Below are positions 45,057-51,987 of a stretch of 51,987 nt of DNA, piece by piece. The position numbers and the translations under genes were made by a program. The stretch lies in NCBI RefSeq assembly GCF_947495285.1, contig NZ_CANLXZ010000022.1, positions 1-51,987 on the forward strand, read 5' to 3'. The stretch's first letter is position 1; each line of letters begins with the position of its first letter. The notes beneath the pieces are model-generated. The model saw nothing but the letters and a program-made list of their open reading frames with translations, was not told the DNA's origin and did not search any database. This stretch comes from an uncultured Nonlabens sp. (GTDB lineage: Bacteria; Bacteroidota; Bacteroidia; Flavobacteriales; Flavobacteriaceae).

Positions 45057-46022
45057 TTAATTTTTTTTCATCCAGTCCACTACATTAGTCTCTATACGAT
45101 TCAAAATGTCTGTTGTGTTTGCTTTTTCAAAATTCTGTCCTGTTATATTCTCGTAAAGTTCAATATAACGTTCACTTACAGACTCTATGTACTCATCGCT
45201 CATTTCTGGAACTGTCTGACCTTCTAGTCCTTGAAAATTATTTGAAATTAACCACTGACGCACAAATTCTTTGCTCAATTGTTTTTGAGCTTCTCCTTTT
45301 TCCTGGCGTTCTTGGTAACCGTCTGCATAGAAATATCTTGAAGAGTCTGGTGTGTGAATCTCATCTATCAAGACTATTTTACCATCCTTAGTTTTACCAA
45401 ATTCATATTTAGTATCTACTAGAATTAAACCTCTTTGAGCTGCTAGTTCTGTACCGCGTTCAAATAAGGCTTTGGTATAGCCTTCTAGCACTTCATAATC
45501 TGCCAGAGAGACTATATTCTTAGAAATGATATCTTCTCTAGAAATATCTTCGTCATGGTCACCCATCTCTGCCTTAGTAGCTGGTGTAATGATAGGTGCT
45601 GGAAATTTATCGTTTTCCTTCATACCTTCTGGCATAGCAACACCACAAAGCATTCTTTTACCTGCTTTGTATTCTCTCGCCGCATGACCAGACATATAAC
45701 CACGTATTACCATTTCTACTTTAAATGGCTCACAAAGATGTCCTATAGCAACATTAGGATCTGGAGTAGCGATTAACCAGTTAGGGACTATATCTTCTGT
45801 AGCTGCCATCATTTGAGTCGCAATTTGATTTAGTATTTGCCCTTTAAAAGGTATTCCCTTAGGCATTACTACATCAAATGCGCTCAATCGATCACTAGCT
45901 ATCATTACTAACAACTCTTCATTAATATTGTAAACTTCTCTTACTTTTCCTTTATAAACACTTTTCTGGTTAGGAAAGTTGAAATTAGTATCGGTAATGG
46001 TTGCAGCTGTTTTGGTTACCAT
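45057..46022 (-). CDS. purC: SAICAR synthase
   Basis: 321 residues, the longer form of phosphoribosylaminoimidazole-succinocarboxamide synthase. [14 protein letters not shown] is the ATP-binding entry, [19 protein letters not shown] is the conserved block, and [17 protein letters not shown] and [30 protein letters not shown] follow. It joins CAIR and aspartate in purine synthesis. ATG at 46022 is preferred over 46046 since the extra N-terminal residues are not family-like. It lies downstream of phoH in the same orientation, with a palindrome between them. Confidence 0.95.
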   Translation of the reverse strand: MVTKTAATITDTNFNFPNQKSVYKGKVREVYNINEELLVMIASDRLSAFDVVMPKGIPFKGQILNQIATQMMAATEDIVPNWLIATPDPNVAIGHLCEPFKVEMVIRGYMSGHAAREYKAGKRMLCGVAMPEGMKENDKFPAPIITPATKAEMGDHDEDISREDIISKNIVSLADYEVLEGYTKALFERGTELAAQRGLILVDTKYEFGKTKDGKIVLIDEIHTPDSSRYFYADGYQERQEKGEAQKQLSKEFVRQWLISNNFQGLEGQTVPEMSDEYIESVSERYIELYENITGQNFEKANTTDILNRIETNVVDWMKKN

Positions 46023-46138
46023 GATTGGGTATTTTATCTTAAGCAAATTTCTACAATTAGTTTGATTTTAGAGTACGTATCTCTATTTTTTTAATCAAGT
46101 TATCTACTAGATATGAGCAATGAGGCTTTTAATAGTTT

Positions 46139-46154
46139 CGCTTTCGCGAAAGCG
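46139..46154. repeat. Dispersed palindrome, exact copy with extended symmetry
   Basis: Exact copy between phoH and purC. Symmetry extends outwards: TAGTT and AACTA flank it with one unpaired base on each side, giving a 28-base dyad at 46133-46160. Confidence 0.9.
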
Positions 46155-46168
46155 GAACTACCACTCTA

Positions 46169-47119
46169 TTAATTACTATTCTCAATATTCTTGTAGGCAG
46201 ACACAACTTTTCTAACGAGTCTGTGACGTACTACATCGCTGTCGTCTAGGTACATCATACCGATACCGCTTATATCTTTAAGGACGAGAAGTGCTTCTTT
46301 AAGTCCTGAGGTGACACGTCTAGGTAAGTCTATCTGTCCTGGGTCTCCAGTAATAAAGAATTTTGCATCCTTACCCATGCGAGTTAAGAACATTTTCATT
46401 TGGGCATGAGTGGTATTTTGAGATTCGTCTAGAATGACGTAAGCGTTATCTAGTGTTCTACCTCTCATAAAAGCAAGAGGTGCTATTTGAATAGTCCCTT
46501 TTTCTATGTAAGTAGCGAGTCGCTCTGCAGGAATCATGTCTCGCAGTGCGTCATAAATAGGTTGCATGTATGGATCTAGTTTTTCTTTAAGATCTCCAGG
46601 TAGAAAACCTAAGTTCTCTCCTGCTTCTACAGCTGGACGTGTGATAACTATACGTTTTACACGCTTTTCTTTGAGTGCTCTCACAGCTAGTGCTACCCCT
46701 ATATAGGTTTTACCAGTTCCTGCAGGTCCTACGGCAAAGACCATATCGTTTTTCTTTGCAAGTGCTACGAGCTTGCGCTGGTTAGGTGTTTTAGGACGTA
46801 TCAACATACCAGAGTTACCGTGTACTAGGATATCGTCATGGTTCTTACCTAAGTCTGCATCACTGCTATCGGTGGTAAGAAGACGCTCGATGACGTTCTC
46901 GTCCATTTTATTGTACTTAGCAAAATGTGCAAGTAGCATCTCTATGCGTTTATCAAATTCTTCTAACTGTTCTTCATCTCCATAGATCTTCATAGTGCTG
47001 CCACGAGCGACTATTTTAAGTTTAGGAAAATGAGATTTTAAGAAGGCTAGGTTTTTATTTTTTACTCCAAAAAATTCTCCTGGATTAGACTCTGATAGGT
47101 CAATGATAAGTTCGTTCAA
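46169..47119 (-). CDS. phoH: PhoH family ATPase
   Basis: 316 residues. The PhoH ATPase domain (about 105-310) has Walker A GPAGTGKT at 131-138 and the Walker B-like DESQN at 231-235, with RPAVEAGENLGFLPGDLKEKLDPYMQPIYDAL between them. The N-terminal 100 residues form a small KH-like region (KIVARGSTMKIYGDEEQ). Family members are cytosolic ATPases thought to act in RNA metabolism. It is transcribed divergently from the SAM hydrolase-gld operon, 150 bases apart. Confidence 0.94.
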   Translation of the reverse strand: MNELIIDLSESNPGEFFGVKNKNLAFLKSHFPKLKIVARGSTMKIYGDEEQLEEFDKRIEMLLAHFAKYNKMDENVIERLLTTDSSDADLGKNHDDILVHGNSGMLIRPKTPNQRKLVALAKKNDMVFAVGPAGTGKTYIGVALAVRALKEKRVKRIVITRPAVEAGENLGFLPGDLKEKLDPYMQPIYDALRDMIPAERLATYIEKGTIQIAPLAFMRGRTLDNAYVILDESQNTTHAQMKMFLTRMGKDAKFFITGDPGQIDLPRRVTSGLKEALLVLKDISGIGMMYLDDSDVVRHRLVRKVVSAYKNIENSN

Positions 47120-47269
47120 AAGCAGTAAATTATATAAGTAATTACGTGTTTAATTTTATAATTTTGTTTATCGATAATAAACAGCTGTAAAGTAGTAAAA
47201 AAAACAATCGTGAAATAGGTATCTCATCTATTTTTAACCATAATTTAATTAACAACCTTTATATTTTCT

Positions 47270-48106
47270 ATGCCTATAATAACCCTTACGACCGATTTTG
47301 GATGGAAAGACCCTTATGTGGGTGCGGTAAAAGGCGCTATTTATAATCAGATAGAAAACGTGAATATAGTAGACATATCTCACGATGTATCGCCTTTTAA
47401 TATTGCAGAGGCCGCATATATTATAAAAAATGCTTACCACTCTTTTCCTGATGGTACGATTCATATTATAGGTATAGATGCAGAGCATACGGTAGAAAAT
47501 ATACACATAGCGGTTTTACTTAATGGTCATTATTTTATATGCGCAGATAACGGTGTACTGGCTTTAATCATGAATAAATTACATCCTGAAAAACTGGTAG
47601 AAATTAATATTCATGATCGCATCTCTTCTAATTTTACGACGTTAAACGCTTTTGTCAGCACTGCTTGTCACATAGCACGTGGCGGTACACTTGAGGTTAT
47701 CGGTAAACCTATTTCTAGAATAAGAGCACTATCTGGTGTTACTCCTAAGGTCTCTGACAGTAAAAACGTGATCCATGGTCAGGTTATTTATATTGATAAT
47801 TATGGGAATTCTGTTTCTAACATTACCGAAGATATTATTCATGAGGTGGGAAAAGGTCGCAAGTTTGAAATATCTGCTAGGAATGAGCGTTTTAATAAAA
47901 TCTTTAAAAAGTATAGCGATATCGTTAACTTTGACGACGAGCAGAAGAAACGAGATGTGGATGGTAAAGGTCTTGTTATATTGAATAGTGCTGGTTATTT
48001 AGAACTGGCTACATATAAATCAAATCCGCTTACGGTGGGCAGTGCTAGTACCTTATTCGGTTTACAAATTAATGCCCCTGTGATTATAACTTTTATAGAA
48101 GAATGA
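47270..48106 (+). CDS. SAM hydrolase family protein (DUF62, S-adenosyl-L-methionine hydroxide adenosyltransferase)
   Basis: 278 residues of the DUF62/SAM hydroxide adenosyltransferase family. The N-terminus TLTTDFGWKDPYVGAVKGAIY carries the conserved Asp and SAM-binding residues, followed by DISHDVSPFNIAEAAYII and IGIDAEHT. FICADNGVLALI and YIDNYGNSVSNI are further signature blocks. Known members hydrolyse SAM to adenosine and methionine. It is the first gene of a four-gene operon with an ABM protein, gldF and gldG; the stop overlaps the next start (ATGA). Confidence 0.93.
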   Translation: MPIITLTTDFGWKDPYVGAVKGAIYNQIENVNIVDISHDVSPFNIAEAAYIIKNAYHSFPDGTIHIIGIDAEHTVENIHIAVLLNGHYFICADNGVLALIMNKLHPEKLVEINIHDRISSNFTTLNAFVSTACHIARGGTLEVIGKPISRIRALSGVTPKVSDSKNVIHGQVIYIDNYGNSVSNITEDIIHEVGKGRKFEISARNERFNKIFKKYSDIVNFDDEQKKRDVDGKGLVILNSAGYLELATYKSNPLTVGSASTLFGLQINAPVIITFIEE

Positions 48107-48399
48107 TAGTACGTATAGTAAACATGCATTTTAAAGAAACCTCTGTAGGTAAGTTTCAAAATATGTTTGACGCATATAAAGAACAAATAAGAAATCAGCC
48201 TGGTTGTAGTTTTCTAGAATTATATCAAGATAAGGATGATGCGCAGCGTTTTTACACCTATAGTTATTGGGAAAATGAAGAGGCATTAAATAATTATAGA
48301 AAAAGTACGTTGTTTGAAGAAGTGTGGCCGCAGACTAAAGCCATGTTTGATGAAAAACCACAAGCTAACTCTGTGGTAAAAATACATAGTCTTTTATGA
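48103..48399 (+). CDS. Antibiotic biosynthesis monooxygenase (ABM) domain protein
   Basis: 98 residues with the ABM ferredoxin-like fold (PF03992): FQNMFDAYKEQIRNQPGCSFLELYQDKDD, then YSYWENEEALNNYRKSTLFEEVWPQTKAMF. Proteins of this size are small dimeric enzymes acting on quinone- or heme-like substrates or of unknown role. It overlaps the upstream SAM hydrolase gene and the downstream gldF gene by four bases each (ATGA), so all three are translationally coupled. Confidence 0.9.
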   Translation: MIVRIVNMHFKETSVGKFQNMFDAYKEQIRNQPGCSFLELYQDKDDAQRFYTYSYWENEEALNNYRKSTLFEEVWPQTKAMFDEKPQANSVVKIHSLL

Positions 48400-49124
48400 A
48401 AGCAATTTTTATCAAAGAACTCACAGGTTTTTTTTCTTCCTTAACTGGTTATCTAGTGATAGGTATTTTTTTATTGATATCCAGTCTCTTTATATTCGTT
48501 TTTAAAGGCGAGTATAACGTGTTAGATTATGGATTTGCAGACCTTGCTCCTTTCTTTCTTATCATACCCTGGCTGTTCATGTTTTTAATTCCTGCCATTA
48601 CCATGCGCAGTTTTACTATAGAACGTAATCTAGGAACTCTAGAAATGCTTACCACAAGACCTATTTCTACTAGAAGTCTTATAGGTGGTAAATATCTAGC
48701 TGCTTTGTTTTTAATAATTATGGCTTTAATTCCTACCCTTATTTATGTTTTAAGTGTGGGACAGCTGGGAGAAGTCACTAATAATCTAGATTATGGTAGT
48801 ACATTAGGTAGTTACCTAGGTGCTGTATTATTAGCTACCAGTTACACGGCTATAGGTATCTACAGCTCTACCGTTACATCTAACCAGATTGTGGCATTTT
48901 TACTAGCTGCAGTGCTTTGCTTTATTCTATATTTTGGTTTTGATGGGCTGTCTAGTTATTTATCTGATAATGATTTTCTGGCCTCTCTAGGTCTTAAATA
49001 TCACTATGAGAGTATGGCCAGAGGCGTTATCGATACTCGTGACGTGATTTACTTTGTGAGTGTTGCTGTTTTGTTTTTCGCTTTAAGCGAAATTTCACTA
49101 AAATCAATCTTCACAAAACGTTAA
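48396..49124 (+). CDS. gldF: Gliding-motility ABC transporter permease GldF
   Basis: 242 residues with six hydrophobic segments in the ABC-2 permease pattern. The start MKAIFIKELTGFFSSLTGYLVIGIFLLISSLFIFVF is characteristic of GldF, and FLIPAITMRSFTIERNLGTLEMLTTRPIS is the ABC-2 signature region. With GldA (not in this window) and GldG it forms a membrane transporter needed for gliding in Flavobacterium johnsoniae. It is followed by gldG after two bases. Confidence 0.95.
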   Translation: MKAIFIKELTGFFSSLTGYLVIGIFLLISSLFIFVFKGEYNVLDYGFADLAPFFLIIPWLFMFLIPAITMRSFTIERNLGTLEMLTTRPISTRSLIGGKYLAALFLIIMALIPTLIYVLSVGQLGEVTNNLDYGSTLGSYLGAVLLATSYTAIGIYSSTVTSNQIVAFLLAAVLCFILYFGFDGLSSYLSDNDFLASLGLKYHYESMARGVIDTRDVIYFVSVAVLFFALSEISLKSIFTKR

Positions 49125-49126
49125 TC

Positions 49127-50821
49127 ATGAAAAAAACCTACACCAGCTTTATCGTGATCTTAATAGCGTTAATCGTTGTGAACATAGCGTCACGATCTAT
49201 TTATAAACGTTTTGACCTAACTAAAGACAGTCGGTATACAGTAAGTAAAGAGACTGAAAAGATACTAGAACAAGCTTATAAACCTATAATAATAGACGTA
49301 TTTCTAGATGGTGAGCTGCCGGGAGAATTCCGTAAACTGAAACTAGAAACTGGACAGTTTCTAGAAGAAATGGCGGCGATACACCCTAATCTTAAATATG
49401 ATTTTATAAATCCTATTGAAAACACATCGCAACAAGAGGCAGATCAAATTACAGCACAACTCGCAAAAAGCGGTGTAAAAGGTGCTGTTGCCACTATACA
49501 AGAAGGTGGTAAAAGTACTAATGTGACTGTATTTCCATATGCACTGGTTTTATATGATGGTAAAACGACTGCCGTACCGCTATTAAAAACTGTGGCTCGT
49601 GCTAGTACAGAAGAACGTGTCAATTCTAGCATACAGCAACTAGAATATCAATTTGCCGACGGATTGCGTAAAGCTTCTCAAGAAAAGACTAAAACAGTCG
49701 CTTTCTTAAGAGACAGTGGTACGTTATCAGATTTAAAAATCCGCGATTTTATACAAGGTGTGCAGGAGTATTATCGTGCAGCGCCTTTTGGTATTGAATT
49801 TGTAACCACTAGTGATTCTATACAGCCACAGCAAGTTCTGGAATCACTGAATAAATTTGATCTGGTCGTAGATCCTAAACCTACCGTTGCTTTTAGTGAG
49901 ACTAAAAAATATATTCTAGATCAGTATTTAATGCAAGGTGGTAAATTACTTATCGCAGCAGACCCTATTGTAATGGAAAATGATAGTCTCTCTAATGAAG
50001 AAGCTAAAGCTTATCCATTACCTAGAAAATTAAATCTAGACGATATGCTCTTTAAATACGGACTGCGTCTTAATAATGGTCTGGTAAAAGATATGAATCA
50101 TGGTCCTATTGCTCTAGCTTCTGGCCAAGGTCGCAATACACAGTACGAAGCTTATGCATGGCCGTACTACCCTATTTCAAAAACATCTCTAGATACAAGT
50201 GCTACAGCACAATTTATTACCAAGAATCTAGAAGACGTAAAATTTGAATACACAGGAACAATAGATACTTTAAAAAACGGAATTAAAAAGACTATTCTAT
50301 TAAGCACGTCTGACCGTACACAACTTATGACTTTACCTGCTGTAGTTTCTTTAAACGAAATAGGACAAGAAATAAATCCAAAAACCTATAATAGATCTAA
50401 CCTACCACTAGCCGTTCTTGCCGAAGGTTCTTTTACCAGCGCTTATAAAAACCGTGTAAAACCTATCAATTTAAAAGTTAATCTAGATCAAGGAAAAGAC
50501 GCTGCCATAGTTCTTATAGCAGATGGTGATATAATGAAAAACCAAGTAGATCGTGGTCAGGCACAAGAACTAGGTTATGACATGAGAACAGGACAGCTGT
50601 ATGGTAATAAAGAGTTCTTAATGAATACTATTAACTATTTACTAGACGATACTGGTCTGATTAAATTGCGCAATAAGAACATAAACGTACCATTTTTAAA
50701 CACTGAAAAGGTAATAGATGAAAAGTTTAAATGGCAATTCATCAACGTTGTAATGCCTTTATTGCTTGTCGCAGGTTTTGGTTTTGTGTTTATGTGGTTG
50801 AGGAAAAAGAAGTATGGGTAG
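49127..50821 (+). CDS. gldG: Gliding-motility ABC transporter component GldG
   Basis: 564 residues. An N-terminal membrane anchor (about 6-25) and a C-terminal one (about 542-558, VMPLLLVAGFGFVFMWLRKKKYG) flank a large periplasmic domain of the GldG/ABC_transp_aux type (FLDGELPGEFRKLKLETGQFLEEM, YVVDPKPT-like VVDPKPTVAFSETKKYILDQYLMQGGKLLIAADP). It is the partner of GldF. It is the last coupled gene of the SAM hydrolase-ABM-gldF-gldG operon; no terminator hairpin is evident just after it. Confidence 0.95.
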   Translation: MKKTYTSFIVILIALIVVNIASRSIYKRFDLTKDSRYTVSKETEKILEQAYKPIIIDVFLDGELPGEFRKLKLETGQFLEEMAAIHPNLKYDFINPIENTSQQEADQITAQLAKSGVKGAVATIQEGGKSTNVTVFPYALVLYDGKTTAVPLLKTVARASTEERVNSSIQQLEYQFADGLRKASQEKTKTVAFLRDSGTLSDLKIRDFIQGVQEYYRAAPFGIEFVTTSDSIQPQQVLESLNKFDLVVDPKPTVAFSETKKYILDQYLMQGGKLLIAADPIVMENDSLSNEEAKAYPLPRKLNLDDMLFKYGLRLNNGLVKDMNHGPIALASGQGRNTQYEAYAWPYYPISKTSLDTSATAQFITKNLEDVKFEYTGTIDTLKNGIKKTILLSTSDRTQLMTLPAVVSLNEIGQEINPKTYNRSNLPLAVLAEGSFTSAYKNRVKPINLKVNLDQGKDAAIVLIADGDIMKNQVDRGQAQELGYDMRTGQLYGNKEFLMNTINYLLDDTGLIKLRNKNINVPFLNTEKVIDEKFKWQFINVVMPLLLVAGFGFVFMWLRKKKYG

Positions 50822-50858
50822 TAGTGATCAAGTCTTTTAATAAAATTATCTATAGTGA

Positions 50859-51299
50859 ATAGCATGGTGTTTTACCTATTCAGATAAAACAGTTGTCGTT
50901 ACATCAACCTCTAGGTATAGTCCAGAAGATTTTGACATACAGATAGATGATATTATTGCGATAGCAATATTAAATCGTATAATAGGTGATAATGACTCTG
51001 ACTTTATAATAATTGTGACTCATACATTTGAGCAATTTTATATTCAGCTAGTCCAAGAGATTAAGGGGTTTGAAGATTTGAAGTTATTTTTAAAGAATGA
51101 ATTTTCAATAGACTGGCAAGAAATAGATAACATAGCTTATAATAGTAATTCTGTATTGTTTCCTAAAACTTTAAAAGGAGCTACTTTATATAAGAAAAAC
51201 ATAAAAAATTGGATCAAAAGAGGTCTTGATATTAAGCATCCTGCTTCTGGAGTTTTCCATGAGAATATTTTGAACTATTTTTCAAAATTGAACAACTAA
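50859..51299 (+). pseudogene. Start-less open frame, probably 5'-truncated gene
   Basis: An open frame runs from a TGA at 50856-50858 to the stop at 51299, 146 codons, with no ATG and no TTG; the only usual alternative start is GTG at 51015, which would leave 94 residues. The upstream part also looks coding (DKTVVVTSTSRYSPEDFDIQ, then DDIIAIAILNRI), so the true N-terminus is probably lost or frameshifted. The C-terminal part has KGFEDLKLFLKNEF, WQEIDNIAYN and IKNWIKRGLDIKHPAS. No family is recognised. It lies directly after gldG. Confidence 0.45.
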
Positions 51300-51987
51300 T
51301 TTTATTTGATCCTAAAGAACGAAAAAAAAAGAGCAGCTCTAAAAGTAGAATGTGCGTAACAAAGGTGTAACATTTTTAGTTCTAAGAATGTACTGAAACT
51401 GATGTTTATAAAGAATTACTGTTGCCTCTTTTATAGAAAACTATAGTAAGAGAACTCTACAGGAATCTTTATTATGAGTTATACTGTGATAAATATTTAG
51501 GTTTTAATTCATTTTAAAGTTATGAGATAGATACGTAATGAGCCAGAATAATTTCTAGATACCGATGCTTTACAAAAGATTCTCTATCATTAATAGAGCT
51601 ATTTTATGTTTAAGTCTACAGCCGCTCGTAGTAAACACTACTCATTATGAGAATGAACTACGTTATCTCCGTATAAACAAGGAGTATAGAAGCATTACCA
51701 AGGTACTATTGTGAGATGAAAAGAATACAGTTGATAGTAAAATAAACAAAAACCAGATAGATAGCATTAATTTTATAGAACACATCTACTTAATCTATTC
51801 AACGAGAGAACAAGAAAAGAAAAGACAGTTTACAAAGTAAAAAGTCTAACAAGAAGAAAATCCAAGCACCTGGAGTTGATGCCATTGCAACCAACAAAAA
51901 CAGCAGCTTTAAATAATACCAATTTAGTTCTTAAATGCCGCATAAAAAGCTTTTAGATAATGATGATTTCCTGTGATTGATTTTATA
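51300..51987. other. Gene-free end of the window
   Basis: 690 AT-rich bases with stops in all frames and no recognisable RNA, repeat or terminator. It could contain the far upstream region of a gene beyond the window. Confidence 0.45.

Noticed and set aside
49078..49092. TCGCTTTAAGCGAAA at the end of gldF, resembling the dispersed palindrome
   Set aside because: Its centre is TTAA rather than CGCG, and it encodes conserved-looking GldF sequence, so it is more likely a chance dyad than a copy.

Overview
The window looks like a chromosome segment of a marine-type member of the Flavobacteriaceae (Bacteroidota). It is AT-rich and carries gliding genes gldF and gldG, two secreted enzymes with type IX secretion C-terminal sorting domains, the alternative Bacteroidota GlmU-like protein, a DUF3810 protein, a Lrp regulator and promoters of the TAnnTTTG type. 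Shine-Dalgarno sites are largely absent. The genus cannot be fixed from the sequence; a Nonlabens/Dokdonia-like organism is a guess.

Layout. 1-4.3 kb: a small membrane protein, a secreted endonuclease I-type nuclease, and an overlapping HipA-like kinase/DUF3037 pair. 4.7-12 kb: a PLP enzyme of the Cys/Met family, an FAD monooxygenase-like protein, a large secreted zinc metalloprotease, a lipoprotein and a GlmU-like sugar nucleotidyltransferase. 12-18.2 kb: DUF3810 protein, two consecutive amidohydrolase-family proteins and a NUDIX hydrolase. 18.3-20.0 kb: an intact IS1182-like insertion sequence flanked by TTAA. 20-21.8 kb: DUF6495 and the ribosomal operon rpsF-rpsR-rplI. 22.3-29 kb: an orphan LytTR response regulator, priA, dnaN and a DJ-1/PfpI protein. 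29-33.3 kb: Lrp-DinB pair, an M14 carboxypeptidase, an XRE regulator with an operator-rich intergenic region, a lipoprotein and a TerC-family protein. 34-39.5 kb: mscL, parC and parE. 40.7-51.3 kb: a secreted M43 protease, an aldehyde dehydrogenase, purC, phoH, and an operon of SAM hydrolase, ABM-domain protein, gldF and gldG, followed by a start-less reading frame. Most of the content is core housekeeping; clear mobile DNA is limited to the insertion sequence.

The most unusual feature is a dispersed 16-bp palindrome, CGCTTTCGCGAAAGCG. There are 7 exact and 5 degenerate copies in 52 kb, 7 between genes and 5 inside genes. Inside genes it is read in all three frames. In three proteins it encodes AFAKA, and in two of these it forms the predicted signal-peptidase cleavage site. 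Other points of interest are the array of GTTTAC-N4-GTAAAC dyads between the M14 peptidase and the XRE regulator, the HipA-like kinase/DUF3037 module, a frameshifted two-helix gene between parE and parC, and an amidohydrolase pair in which only one of three units keeps metal ligands. No rRNA, tRNA or CRISPR array was seen.
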